NCBI GenBank assembly: GCA_030064795.1
Contig: JASJEI010000063.1
Location: 1-36,860, forward strand
Length of the DNA stretch: 36,860 nt
Source: Pleurocapsa sp. MO_226.B13
Lineage (GTDB): Bacteria; Cyanobacteriota; Cyanobacteriia; Cyanobacteriales; Xenococcaceae
Direction: 5' to 3'
Within the stretch, counting starts at the first letter, position 1, and the number at the start of each line of letters is the position of its first letter. Below the pieces are notes generated by a model that was not told where the DNA came from, did no database searches, and saw only the letters and a list, made by a program, of their open reading frames with translations. A program made the position numbers and the translations under genes. This document shows positions 18,230 to 26,772 of this stretch, piece by piece.

Positions 18230-18748
18230 TTGGTAACCAAAATGATTAAAATAGACATTACCGAAACTAGTGCAGAATTAAAAGAACTTCTCAAAGCTGC
18301 CGAATATATAGACGTTAGGGAAAGAATCCAGGTAATATATTGGATCAAAAGCAAACAGGTAAAGACGACCGAGGCGATCGCTTTACTACTAGGCAAACAT
18401 CGAACTACCATCTCAAGATGGTTGAATACATACCGTAATGAAGGGATGAAAGCTTTGCTGACTAAGGAAAAAAGTAGCGGTAGAAATAAAATTATCACTC
18501 CTTTTGCCGAAGAGAGTCTCAAGCAAAAGTTAAAAGATAAAGAGCAATTCTCTAGCTATAAAGAAATTCAAGCCTGGCTGCAACAAGAACACGGTATAGA
18601 GATGAGCTACACGGGAGTTCATCATCTAATCCGTTATCGCTTAAAAGAAAAACTCACTGCTTCTCGTACTGTTTGTACCAAGCAAAGATTAAAAACCAGC
18701 AAAAATTCTCCAGTATCTTCAATGATTACCAGTGCATCTAGCAAATAG
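18230..18748 (+). CDS. IS630-type helix-turn-helix protein, transposase N-terminal fragment
   Basis: The 172 residues hold a helix-turn-helix near 45-85 (TTEAIALLLGKHRTTISRWL) and a second winged region (YKEIQAWLQQEHGIEMSYTG) as in the N-terminal half of IS630-family transposases. The DDE catalytic half is missing, and the C-terminus (after RYRLKEKL) is short and low complexity. Such stand-alone HTH proteins are common in cyanobacteria and may be IS remnants or domesticated regulators. It begins 57 bases after the CheY-like gene. Confidence 0.65.
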   Translation: MVTKMIKIDITETSAELKELLKAAEYIDVRERIQVIYWIKSKQVKTTEAIALLLGKHRTTISRWLNTYRNEGMKALLTKEKSSGRNKIITPFAEESLKQKLKDKEQFSSYKEIQAWLQQEHGIEMSYTGVHHLIRYRLKEKLTASRTVCTKQRLKTSKNSPVSSMITSASSK

Positions 18749-18947
18749 TCCCAGGCTGATTAACCTGGTTTCCCTTTCCATCTCATTGCTGACATCAGGA
18801 TTCGATCGTATGTGTCCAATATGTCTAATGTGAATTAAGGTCGTGCCTGAAATAACTTAAATTTCGGAAAATATAAGCTTTTTTTAGGGAATAATCAGTA
18901 AATACATAACATAAAATAATATCGATTAACTAATGAAAGTTAATTTT

Positions 18948-18997
18948 CGCTTGGTTGAAAGCTATCGACTACAAACTAGTAAGCTTTCAACCAAGCG
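18948..18997. repeat. Perfect 16-bp inverted repeat
   Basis: CGCTTGGTTGAAAGCT at 18948-18963 is exactly complementary to 18982-18997, with an 18-base loop. A weak T-rich tail (TCTTGTTT) follows, so it may be a terminator for the HTH gene or a small MITE-like palindrome. Confidence 0.7.
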
Positions 18998-19033
18998 TCT
19001 TGTTTAGTAGTGCCTAGATTCATTACAAAAATC

Positions 19034-19063
19034 AATGCTACCTATGAGAATGCTACCTATGAG
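19034..19063. repeat. Tandem 15-bp repeat
   Basis: AATGCTACCTATGAG occurs twice in direct succession. Confidence 0.75.
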
Positions 19064-19069
19064 TCCGAA

Positions 19070-19091
19070 GAGACAAGGCATACCTTGTCTC
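19070..19091. repeat. 9-bp hairpin
   Basis: GAGACAAGG and CCTTGTCTC form a stem with a 4-base loop. An outer TCCGAA/TTCGGA pairing extends it with unpaired bases between. Confidence 0.6.
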
Positions 19092-19204
19092 GTAGAAGTT
19101 CGGAGTTATTCCCCATCTTCCCCAATTCCTCAATAATTTAATCTTTGTTTTATAAACAGTCTCTAAATATATTCTCTTATTGCTATATATTATTCACATA
19201 GAAA

Positions 19205-19232
19205 AATCTCAATCGAGATTGAGATTGAGATT
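19205..19232. promoter_or_regulatory. Palindrome with repeated GAGATT close to the carbonic anhydrase start
   Basis: AATCTCAATC and GATTGAGATT form a 10-bp inverted repeat around GA, and a further GAGATT follows directly. It ends 26 bases before the ATG, so it could act as an operator or as a hairpin in the leader RNA. Confidence 0.45.
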
Positions 19233-19258
19233 ATCCTCTACGGTCTAAATAAGAAATC

Positions 19259-19987
19259 ATGAACAATAATTACCCAGTTGCCAGAAGACAATTACTCAAA
19301 TTTGGTGCCTTAGCTTTAGGCACGGGAATAGTAACTAAAGTCACAGCTTCCCAGGCTAGTTCTATTCCAGAAAAAGAGACAATTATTGCTTTGGACACCC
19401 TTGATGAAACTGCAACTGCTGATGAAGTTTTAGAAGAGTTGCTAGCAGGAAACAAGCGATTTATTGAAAACAAACCTGAATCTCGCAACCAAGACTATAT
19501 ACGTTTGGTAGAAGTTTCTAAAGAACAAAAACCACTAGTTTCAATTATGGGTTGTGCTGATTCGAGAGTTCCCATTGAGGTAATCTTCGATCGCGGTTTT
19601 GGAGATTTATTTGTGGTTCGCGATGCTGGTAATATCGCTACCCCCGAAGAAATTGGTAGCTTAGAATACGGAACTTATGTCTTAGGCTCAAAAGTACTGA
19701 TGGTACTCGGTCACGAAAAATGCGGTGCAGTCAAAGCTGCTATGGAAGGAAAACCGCTTCCAGGTCAAATGGGAAGTATCGTCGCAGCAATTCAACCAGC
19801 GATTAACCGCGCTAATAAAAATGACTCAGAAGAATTTTATACTGAAACTGTCAAGAACAACGTTATGTTACAGGTGGGAAAACTAAATGCATCGCCTTTG
19901 CTTAACGAAATGGTCGAACAAGGTAAATTAAAAATTGTCGGTGCTTACTACAGTTTACAAACTGGAGAAGTAAGCCTTTTAGGTTAA
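19259..19987 (+). CDS. Tat-exported beta carbonic anhydrase (EcaB-like)
   Basis: The 242 residues start with a twin-arginine signal (ARRQLLKFGALALGTG, RR at 9-10) ending near ASQAS, so the enzyme should act in the periplasm or thylakoid lumen. The mature part is a beta carbonic anhydrase: zinc ligands C99 (MGCADSRVP), H152 and C155 (LGHEKCGAVKAA), with the D101-R103 dyad intact. It interconverts CO2 and bicarbonate. It resembles EcaB of Synechocystis, reported to be thylakoid-associated and to influence NDH-1-dependent CO2 uptake. Placement between ndhF and ndhD strengthens that analogy. Repeats in the leader suggest specific control. Confidence 0.9.
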   Translation: MNNNYPVARRQLLKFGALALGTGIVTKVTASQASSIPEKETIIALDTLDETATADEVLEELLAGNKRFIENKPESRNQDYIRLVEVSKEQKPLVSIMGCADSRVPIEVIFDRGFGDLFVVRDAGNIATPEEIGSLEYGTYVLGSKVLMVLGHEKCGAVKAAMEGKPLPGQMGSIVAAIQPAINRANKNDSEEFYTETVKNNVMLQVGKLNASPLLNEMVEQGKLKIVGAYYSLQTGEVSLLG

Positions 19988-20531
19988 ATAGCAATTAGCT
20001 CTCAATTATGAGAATTATTTGCCATTGCCTGGAAAATTGTCCGATCAGATCGAGATTATTTATCGCATTCAATAGGTTAAAGACCTACCGTAAAAAATAT
20101 TCGAGGGACTGGAGACTGAAAATCCAACGGCGATCGTAGCTAATCAACCCCCTAATCGCCAATCTCTGAAAAAATGTATGTTCTCAAGTGAGTAGATATC
20201 TACTGTTTCAGTTAAAACGAAAAATTGAGGTTTTCTCTTCCCCACCTCATCTTACGCTTAAATTTAAGAATCATACACCTGAAAGTCTCTAATCCCTATC
20301 TCGATCCTGTAATTAGTAATTAATTGTGCCTCGGCTGCTTACTTCTCGCTTGATTTCGTAATTCTAGATTGCGCAGTCATAGCGTTTTTTTTATGGAACA
20401 TTTTTACTCAAATCGAAAAATAATTGTTCCTGCCTATACCGAAAATAACTCAAAAACTTTTCTGTTCTCTGGCTCTGTCGGTCTACTTATCCCCATCCGA
20501 TTATCTTCAAACCCTGGATAAGCCAAGACTT
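19988..20531. other. Gap after the carbonic anhydrase
   Basis: No gene or clear terminator is seen. A TTG-initiated extension of the next small frame would begin at 20424. Confidence 0.45.
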
Positions 20532-20738
20532 ATGAGCCGAAAACCAGAGCTTAAACCGAGTCCGAGCGAGAGCAAGAATTATCCGCAATTTAATTTTTTC
20601 TGTTACTGGTTTGTCACTATCCTTGCTCTATTATTTAGAAAGTTAACGGATGACAAACCAATGCCCACAATCACTGTAGTCGTCTTTGTATACGTCCTTT
20701 TGTTTTCTTATTTCTCTACGAAACATGATGATAACTAG
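20532..20738 (+). CDS. Small two-helix membrane protein, weak candidate
   Basis: From ATG at 20532 the frame gives 68 residues (MSRKPELKPSPSESKNYPQ, then two hydrophobic segments FFCYWFVTILALLF and TITVVVFVYVLLF). A TTG start at 20424 would give 104. I do not recognise it. The 3' end is duplicated just upstream of ndhD. Coding is uncertain. Confidence 0.35.
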   Translation: MSRKPELKPSPSESKNYPQFNFFCYWFVTILALLFRKLTDDKPMPTITVVVFVYVLLFSYFSTKHDDN

Positions 20739-20825
20739 TCGGCTTTTCTAACCAGAAAAATCACTTTCTTTTCCTCTAATAGCTTTATTTTTGTTTTCTT
20801 ATCACTCTACAAATCACAATGATTC
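20699..20825. repeat. Imperfect duplication upstream of ndhD
   Basis: The block TTTTGTTTTCTTATTTCTCT, followed by ACGAAACATGATGAT, near 20699 recurs near 20785 as TTTTGTTTTCTTATCACTCT, followed by ACAAATCACAATGATT, where the ATG is that of ndhD. The region upstream of the ndhD start therefore arose by, or donated, a local duplication. Confidence 0.55.
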
Positions 20826-22465
20826 CTAATCACTTTCCCTGGCTCACAACCATAACCTTATTTCCTTTTCTTGCTGCCTTATTGATCCCTTTGATTCCAG
20901 ATAAAGATGGCAAAACAATTCGCTGGTACGCCTTTGGCGCAGGTCTTATCGACCTAGTTCTAATCGCTTTTATTTCCCTACGTCACTATGATTTTCACAA
21001 CCCTGCATTTCAACTAGTAGAAACTTATTCCTGGATACCACAGCTAGGTCTAAGTTGGTCGCTAGGTGCCGATGACCTTTCTTGGCCTCTAGTGTTACTG
21101 ACAGGTCTGGTAAATGTCCTCTCTATTGTAGCTGCATGGCAAGTTAGGAAGAAACCAAAGTTATTTTTCTTCTTGTTGCTATGTATGATTAGTGCGCAGA
21201 TTGGGGTATTTCTCGCCAAAGACCTACTGTTGTTCTTCTTAATGTGGGAATTAGAACTAGTTCCAGTTTATCTGTTGATTTCCATCTGGGGTGGCCCCAA
21301 ACGCCGTTATGCAGCGACTAAGTTCATCCTCTATACTGCTTTAGCATCTATCTTCATTCTGGTTGCAGGATTAGCGATCGCTTTTTACGGCAACACAACT
21401 ACCTTCGATATCGAAGCTTTAACGCTCAAAAATTATCCTCTAGCCTTAGAACTTTCTGTCTATGCTGCCTTCCTAATTGCCTTCGGTGTCAAACTTCCTA
21501 TCTTTCCTTTCCACACTTGGTTGCCCGATGCACACGGTGAAGCTTCTGCTCCAATCTCCATGATTTTGGCAGGTGTACTGTTAAAAATGGGTGGTTACGC
21601 GCTGATTCGGATGAATATCGAAATGCTTCCCGATGCTCATGTTTATTTCGCTCCCGTGTTAATGGTTCTAGGTGTTGTCAATATCGTCTACGGTGCTTTT
21701 GCAGCCTTTGCACAGACTAACCTCAAGCGACGCATGGCATACTCCTCTGTATCTCACATGGGCTTTGTTCTAATCGGTATTGCTTGCTTCAACGACTTAG
21801 GTTTGAGCGGTGCGATGTTGCAAATGCTCTCTCACGGTTTAATCGCTGCTGCATTATTCTTCCTCTCTGGTGTAACCTACGATCGCACACATACTTTATG
21901 GCTCGATGAAATGGGTGGATTGGCAGAGAAAATGCCTAAAGCGTTCGCTCTATTTACCGCAGGCTCTCTAGCTTCTCTCGCTTTACCTGGAATGAGTGGC
22001 TTTGTTGGCGAAATAACTGTCTTCCTCGGTCTAACTACCAGTGATGCTTATACTTCTTCCTTCAAACTTGTGGTCATCATGTTGGCAGCAGTGGGATTGA
22101 TTATGACTCCCATCTACTTGCTCTCGATGCTCAGAGAAATCTTTTACGGCAACGAAAACTCCTTCTTACAAGGCAAAAATCTTGAATGGTCTGATGCTCA
22201 ACCCAGAGAAATCTTTGTTACTCTTGGTCTTTTGATTCCCATCATCGGTATCGGTTTGTATCCTAAGTTGGCAACTCAAACCTACGATGTTAAAACAACT
22301 GAAGTTGCTGCTCACGAACATCAAGTTCTAGCTCATGTCTCCGAACCAACTGAACTCTATGCTTTGATAAAACCTAAAAAAGCACCCACAATCGAACCAG
22401 TTGAAACTTTGGGTCTAATCAGCGTCAACGAGCTAGACCAATTGACTTTCTCCAACTTGAGCTAG
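20819..22465 (+). CDS. ndhD: NAD(P)H-quinone oxidoreductase subunit 4, NdhD1-type
   Basis: The 548-residue proton-pumping antiporter-like subunit has about 14 helices. The key glutamate in [17 protein letters not shown], the channel lysine in [20 protein letters not shown], and [13 protein letters not shown] are all intact. The sequence resembles NdhD1/NdhD2, the respiratory and cyclic-flow type, more than NdhD3/NdhD4 of the CO2-uptake complexes. The C-terminal tail after residue 500 is hydrophilic and variable. It shares strand and neighbourhood with ndhF, split from it by the CheY-like, HTH and carbonic anhydrase genes. That arrangement suggests the carbonic anhydrase works with this NDH-1 form. 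Confidence 0.93.
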   Translation: MIPNHFPWLTTITLFPFLAALLIPLIPDKDGKTIRWYAFGAGLIDLVLIAFISLRHYDFHNPAFQLVETYSWIPQLGLSWSLGADDLSWPLVLLTGLVNVLSIVAAWQVRKKPKLFFFLLLCMISAQIGVFLAKDLLLFFLMWELELVPVYLLISIWGGPKRRYAATKFILYTALASIFILVAGLAIAFYGNTTTFDIEALTLKNYPLALELSVYAAFLIAFGVKLPIFPFHTWLPDAHGEASAPISMILAGVLLKMGGYALIRMNIEMLPDAHVYFAPVLMVLGVVNIVYGAFAAFAQTNLKRRMAYSSVSHMGFVLIGIACFNDLGLSGAMLQMLSHGLIAAALFFLSGVTYDRTHTLWLDEMGGLAEKMPKAFALFTAGSLASLALPGMSGFVGEITVFLGLTTSDAYTSSFKLVVIMLAAVGLIMTPIYLLSMLREIFYGNENSFLQGKNLEWSDAQPREIFVTLGLLIPIIGIGLYPKLATQTYDVKTTEVAAHEHQVLAHVSEPTELYALIKPKKAPTIEPVETLGLISVNELDQLTFSNLS

Positions 22466-22505
22466 ATTACTACTGACATCAATCTTCTCCAGGTTCGGTA
22501 TCCCA

Positions 22506-22582
22506 AGGATTGTTTTTTCCGGTAATGATAACAAAACTTAAAAATCTATTACCCAAGCCAAAGGTAGGTAAAAAACAATCCT
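22506..22582. repeat. Long-range inverted repeat between ndhD and the MATE gene
   Basis: AGGATTGTTTTTT (22506-22518) is exactly complementary to 22570-22582. An inner pair, GGTAAT (22521) with ATTACC (22548), nests inside. It could form a structured 3' end of the ndhD transcript or a leader for the MATE gene. Confidence 0.5.
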
Positions 22583-22691
22583 CTTTCTCTTCTCTCTAAC
22601 TAATTTACAAATCCTACCTAAATCTTTTTTTTTAACAGTCATTATCTTCAATAACAAAAACTAACGACTGATAGTTAAAAATAACCTTGTT

Positions 22692-24050
22692 ATGGCTTTA
22701 TCTTTTTCACTTCCTTCACGCTACCGTAGTTTTCTCCCGCGATTTTCCAAACTAGCCAGTGTCAGTATCTTTTCCAATATGATGGTTCCCTTAGCAGGGA
22801 TTTGCGACACGGCCTTTCTCGGACACTTATCAGATATTCGTCATCTAGCAGGAGTAATCTTAGGAGGAATTTTATTTGACTATCTATATCGAATTTTAAA
22901 GTTTTTCCGTAACGGTACTAATGCTATGACTGCCCAAGCAGCAGGCAAAAACGACCAACAACAAATTCTCTTAGCAGGCTTGAGAAGTGCTTTAGTTGCA
23001 GTTACAATCGCAATTATTATTTTAATCTTACAATATCCAATCCAAAAGTTTGGTTTTGCAATTCTCTCTGGTTCTCCTGATGTCGAAGCTTTTGGAGTTG
23101 ACTACTTTAACGCTCGTATCTGGGGCGCACCTGCGGTTCTACTTAACTTTGTCTTAATTGGCTGGTTTCTGGGACAAGAAAAAAGTGGTTTGGTACTGGC
23201 AATCTCTCTAGTCGGTAATGGCTCAAATGCAATCCTCGACTACTTTATGATTAACCGATGGGGTTGGTCGAGTATGGGTGCAGGTATGGCTACAGCTTTA
23301 AGTCAGTACTTAGCTTTGATAGTTGCACTAGTTGGAGTCGCTGTTTGTATTGACTGGAAAGTATTACCCACAGCTTTGAAAAAAGTACTTGACTGGTCAG
23401 CTTTAAAGTCTACAGTGGTTCTCAAGGGCAATATTTTAGTACGCTATCTGGCGATGATTACTGCCTACTCTATCTTTACTAATCTCAGTGCAGGTATGGG
23501 AACTGAAGTGGTTGCAGCTAACGGACTATTGCTTCAGATCGTGCTTTTGAGTCAATTTACGGTTAATGGAATTGGTTTGACTACTCAAACCTTGACTGGT
23601 AATTTTAAAGGTAAAGGTGAAACAGACCAGATGATGCCCTTGTTAAGCGTGGCAATGTTCTCTAGCTTGAGCATTTCTCTAATCTTCGCCTCTGTTTCGA
23701 TTCTCTTCCCCCAAACCATATTTACTTTGCTTACCAGTCACGGTGAAATAAGCCATTCCGCGATCGCCTATATTACCTGGTTACTCCCTCTCTTATCCTG
23801 CGGTGCTATGGCTTTCGTCCTCGAAGGATATGTGATTGGCATTAAAGAAAGCGCGAAACTCCGCAATTCTGCTTTGACTGCTTTAGGATTTGGATTTGTT
23901 CCCGTGGCTTGGTTTGCTTGGTATCTCCAAAATAACCACTTGCTCTGGTTATCTTTAACCATGTATATGGCAACTCTAGCTGTTTCTCTCGGCATAAAAA
24001 TCTGGGGAATTCAGACTAGTGACAATCTATCTTGGCAGAACGAATCATAG
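22692..24050 (+). CDS. MATE-family efflux transporter (DinF-like)
   Basis: The 452 residues form about 12 hydrophobic helices with MATE features: ISNMMVPLAGICDTAFLGH-like helix 1 (here FSNMMVPLAGICDTAFLGHL), FRNGTNAMTAQAAGKND in the first half, and the matching FTVNGIGLTTQTLTGNFKGK in the second. Such proteins export organic cations, drugs or metabolites using sodium or proton gradients. The substrate is unknown. It starts 226 bases after ndhD and ends at a strong terminator. Its presence among carbon and proton genes may be incidental, or it may use the proton gradient they shape. Confidence 0.87.
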   Translation: MALSFSLPSRYRSFLPRFSKLASVSIFSNMMVPLAGICDTAFLGHLSDIRHLAGVILGGILFDYLYRILKFFRNGTNAMTAQAAGKNDQQQILLAGLRSALVAVTIAIIILILQYPIQKFGFAILSGSPDVEAFGVDYFNARIWGAPAVLLNFVLIGWFLGQEKSGLVLAISLVGNGSNAILDYFMINRWGWSSMGAGMATALSQYLALIVALVGVAVCIDWKVLPTALKKVLDWSALKSTVVLKGNILVRYLAMITAYSIFTNLSAGMGTEVVAANGLLLQIVLLSQFTVNGIGLTTQTLTGNFKGKGETDQMMPLLSVAMFSSLSISLIFASVSILFPQTIFTLLTSHGEISHSAIAYITWLLPLLSCGAMAFVLEGYVIGIKESAKLRNSALTALGFGFVPVAWFAWYLQNNHLLWLSLTMYMATLAVSLGIKIWGIQTSDNLSWQNES

Positions 24051-24115
24051 CCTTAAATTTACGTTAAGACGATTTAAAGTGGCTATCTGCTCTTAAGATG
24101 TTGGCTAAATAATGT

Positions 24116-24147
24116 AGGAGGGAAATAATTTTCCTCCTCTTTTTTTG
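24116..24147 (+). terminator. Intrinsic terminator of the MATE gene
   Basis: An AGGAGG...CCTCCT stem extended by A/T pairs is followed by seven T residues. It lies 66 bases after the stop codon. Confidence 0.85.
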
Positions 24148-24696
24148 TTTAATCAATAACGAAGCGCAATCCCATCTAAATGAAGAGAATTATTCCGCTT
24201 TTGGTTATTGGTCATTGCATTGCTCATTGGTTAGATTCACGCACCATCAAAGCTGCTAACGATGTTTTTTAGAATCATTTCTGATGACGATACAGATAAC
24301 TATTTAAGCTTGAATATATTGATTGCTTATTACTGTGTTCTTGAAAATTTACACCAGTTTTCGTGCTTAGTAGACCACATCTTGGTATTAGGCAGGGGAG
24401 CAGAGGAGACTCAGAGATGGGGAAGATGGGGAAGATAGGGGAGAAGTAAAAACTGAGAACTAAAGACCAATGCCTAATGACTAAAAACTAAAAACTAAAA
24501 ACTCCGAACTCCGAACTCCGAACTGTGTTCTATTAAACTGAAAATCGCTGTAAGAACAGTTTTAAATTAATTTAAACCAAAGTTTTTGAGGTGATTTTCT
24601 AAAAAGAAAAATTTCTCGCTTTTTGTTCCGATTTTGCCACCTTTTCTCTACTACTCTAGATGATGAAAGATGTTTTGGAATTGTAAATATTAAGTC
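24148..24696. other. Gene-free spacer with simple repeats
   Basis: Contains GGGGAAGAT-type repeats near 24415 and heptad repeats at 24481-24522. Such filler is common in cyanobacterial spacers. The promoter of the next gene must lie here. Confidence 0.5.
24481..24522. repeat. Short tandem heptad repeats (STRR type)
   Basis: Three copies of CTAAAAA are followed directly by three copies of CTCCGAA. Confidence 0.85.
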
Positions 24697-25449
24697 ATGA
24701 ATTATAAGCTAGATCTACTAAAGATAGTTCCATTAGTAACAGTAACTACGGCAGTTTTAGCACCTGTCGAAATGGCAACAGCAGGTCCTGGTAACGACCA
24801 TAGCCATGATGCTGAAATTACCGAACACAGTGTAATTTTAGATGCAGAAGCAGAAGATCATAGCGCAGCAGGCGGTTATGAAACCGCAGGCGACCACGGC
24901 GCAGATGCAAAGCACAGTGTAGTTAAAGCAGGAGCAACAGCAGCAGGTGACCACGGTGCAGCAGCAGGCGACTACGGTGCAGCAGCAGGCGACTACGGTG
25001 CAGCAGCAGGCGACCACGGCAAACATAAAGGTGGTATTCCTCAAATATTGCTTTCACCAAAAGCGCAGAAAATTGAATTTTTTGCTTTTTTAAGTGCGAT
25101 CGGATTGAGTGTATTAGCGCCAGAGCTTTTTCATCGTACTAAAAAGGATACTCAAAATGTCATCCACCTTAAAAATAATCAGACACAAAAATCTTCAGAT
25201 TATAGATCTGAAAATCATCAACATCAAGCCAAGGCTGATGTACCTCATGCTCGATTAGTTAAATTCAGTCAAGAGACTGAAGACGTACAGGAGGAAACTA
25301 CACATGTCAAACAAGACACTCCTTCTTTCAAAGTTGTTTCTGACTCTACTGAGCCTTATACTATTCCCACTAAAAAGTTAGGTAAATTTGACACTGACGT
25401 AAAAATCAAAATAGAAAACTGGAGTCAGCCCGATAGAGATGCTGCTTAA
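24697..25449 (+). CDS. Exported His/Asp-rich protein with one membrane helix, unknown
   Basis: The 250-residue product begins with a signal peptide (VPLVTVTTAVLAPVEMATAG, cleavage near residue 30). Residues 30-112 are rich in H, D and A and contain repeats of the form AAAGDHG and AAAGDYG, with ten or so histidines. A helix follows at about 127-145 (IEFFAFLSAIGLSVLAPEL), then a polar tail of 100 residues. The expected topology puts the His-rich segment in the periplasm or lumen and the tail in the cytoplasm. Such a segment could bind Zn, Cu or Ni; the carbonic anhydrases nearby need zinc, so a metal-buffering role is possible but speculative. I know no named family. The DNA repeats suggest copy-number change of the GDHG unit. 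Confidence 0.7.
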   Translation: MNYKLDLLKIVPLVTVTTAVLAPVEMATAGPGNDHSHDAEITEHSVILDAEAEDHSAAGGYETAGDHGADAKHSVVKAGATAAGDHGAAAGDYGAAAGDYGAAAGDHGKHKGGIPQILLSPKAQKIEFFAFLSAIGLSVLAPELFHRTKKDTQNVIHLKNNQTQKSSDYRSENHQHQAKADVPHARLVKFSQETEDVQEETTHVKQDTPSFKVVSDSTEPYTIPTKKLGKFDTDVKIKIENWSQPDRDAA

Positions 25450-26085
25450 AAATACTTCGCAGAAGCAGTAAATTTCCCCACTTACTCAAGAGGCAAACTA
25501 GCAAGGGAAATAAAAATTTTGAATTCAAAAGCTTTGCCACAATTTTAACTAGTAGATCGATCTATATCTACTTCTGCTAGTTAAATAATTTCTTCAAAAC
25601 CAAAAAACTAACTAATTAAGGAGAAAATCAAATGAATAACGCCATTAAATATGAAAGCTAAATCTCGTAGTTTCGATGCTAGATTTGGTCTCAAGCGAAT
25701 GTTTCGTAGCTTGGATAAACTACAAGATATAGTCGTATTTTGTTTTTGATGTTGGTCAGCTACAAAGTTGAAGGCACAGTAGATCACTAAATAGACAGTA
25801 TCGAATAGCTAATTTTGCTTCTTTAGTTAGATTGCGACAATCTAAACCTTCAATCAGATTTTGCGACATTTGCCCGCAATGCGGAGCGCGGGCTATATAT
25901 CTATCTTCTTCTAATAACTAGTACAACACGGTAAAAATAAAACACCCATTCAAAAAGCTTAATACCATAGCCAGAAAAACTTTTGTCTTCCGCAAAACGG
26001 TACTAGTAATGTGGGCATAAATATACCTACTCCTAATACGATTAATACGATTTTAAGTCCTGACAACGATTAGTAAATAAATATA
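25450..26085. other. Gap before the 199-aa gene
   Basis: Apart from the small frames at 25632-25749 I see no gene. A GC-rich imperfect palindrome (CCCGC...GCGGG near 25873-25893) stands out from the AT-rich surroundings. Confidence 0.45.
25651..25749 (+). CDS. Small 32-residue frame with upstream overlapping mini-frame, weak
   Basis: A GGAGAAAA site precedes ATG at 25632, which opens a 9-codon frame ending at 25661. A second ATG at 25651 lies inside it and encodes KAKSRSFDARFGLKRMFRSL and then DKLQDIVVFCF. The abrupt stop inside what looks like the start of a membrane helix suggests a truncated small membrane protein. Coding is uncertain. Confidence 0.3.
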   Translation: MKAKSRSFDARFGLKRMFRSLDKLQDIVVFCF

Positions 26086-26685
26086 ATGCTTACACAAATT
26101 GTACGCCCTCTAGTAGATACACAAATTCGTCGATTAGCTAGTTCTCAGGCTACATATTCTACTTTAATAGAAACGATCGCCAGATGGCTGAGTTATTTAG
26201 GAGTAAAAGCCCAAGTTACTTATCTGGCTCATCAATCGGAAAGAATTAAAGTATCTCTCTCGGTGGGCAAACCAGACCTTTGTACGAACGAAGACTGGCA
26301 ACAAATTTTATATAACCTCGATCGCCGAAAAACTGCTTCTCCTGTCAATGGTTACGATGAGCTGATGCCCGCACAGAGAAGTAAACTCCAAAGATTATTT
26401 GCTTATTTAATCCAAACTAGTCAGTCCGAAAAACCAACTAACTCCAACTCACTTTCTGACTCACTAAATAATTTAAATTTAGATGACTTTATGCTTATGG
26501 GAGTTCGCTCGGCTTTAAAAATTCCTCAATCAGTCGATAGATTACTCAAAGAACTCGAACCTGAAGTAGTGGCACTAGCTTTACCCCAAGCAATAGAAAT
26601 TGCCCTTCTCGACCGTCAAATGAACCCAGAAACAGAAGTTGCGATCGTCTCTATGTTAAAAGCAACTAAAACTGTTAATCAATAG
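26086..26685 (+). CDS. Conserved-looking 199-aa protein of unknown function
   Basis: The product is soluble, with no signal or membrane helix, and mostly helical in appearance. It starts MLTQIVRPLVDTQIRRLASS and contains WLSYLGVKAQVTYL, an N-Q-rich middle and a C-terminal helical part (VALALPQAIEIALLDRQMNP). I do not recognise the family. HIP1-like sites and codon use fit the neighbouring genes, so it is likely a resident gene. It is the last plus-strand gene before the inverted array and is followed by a hairpin terminator. Confidence 0.65.
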   Translation: MLTQIVRPLVDTQIRRLASSQATYSTLIETIARWLSYLGVKAQVTYLAHQSERIKVSLSVGKPDLCTNEDWQQILYNLDRRKTASPVNGYDELMPAQRSKLQRLFAYLIQTSQSEKPTNSNSLSDSLNNLNLDDFMLMGVRSALKIPQSVDRLLKELEPEVVALALPQAIEIALLDRQMNPETEVAIVSMLKATKTVNQ

Positions 26686-26731
26686 AAAATTTTTCTCTTC
26701 AATTAAAACTTCAATCAGGGATTAATAGATA

Positions 26732-26772
26732 AATACCCACGAGACCGATCGCTTCGATCGCTCGTGGGTATT
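26732..26772. terminator. Hairpin after the 199-aa gene
   Basis: A 12-bp stem (AATACCCACGAG with CTCGTGGGTATT) encloses an inner CGATCG/CGATCG pair. Only a short T tract follows, so termination is probable rather than certain. Confidence 0.6.

Larger units (their letters stand above)
18749..19258. other. Leader region of the beta carbonic anhydrase
   Basis: About 510 bases without a gene but with four repeat structures: a perfect 16-bp inverted repeat, a tandem 15-bp repeat, a 9-bp hairpin and a palindrome 26 bases before the start codon. They are listed separately. Confidence 0.6.

Noticed and set aside
15598..22465. Classical CO2-uptake operon (ndhF3-ndhD3-cupA)
   Set aside because: NdhF and NdhD resemble the type-1 subunits and no CupA/CupB gene is present in the window.
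24838..25044. Minus-strand frame rich in Cys and Val
   Set aside because: It is the reverse of the GDHG/GDYG repeat of the exported His-rich protein and has no independent support.
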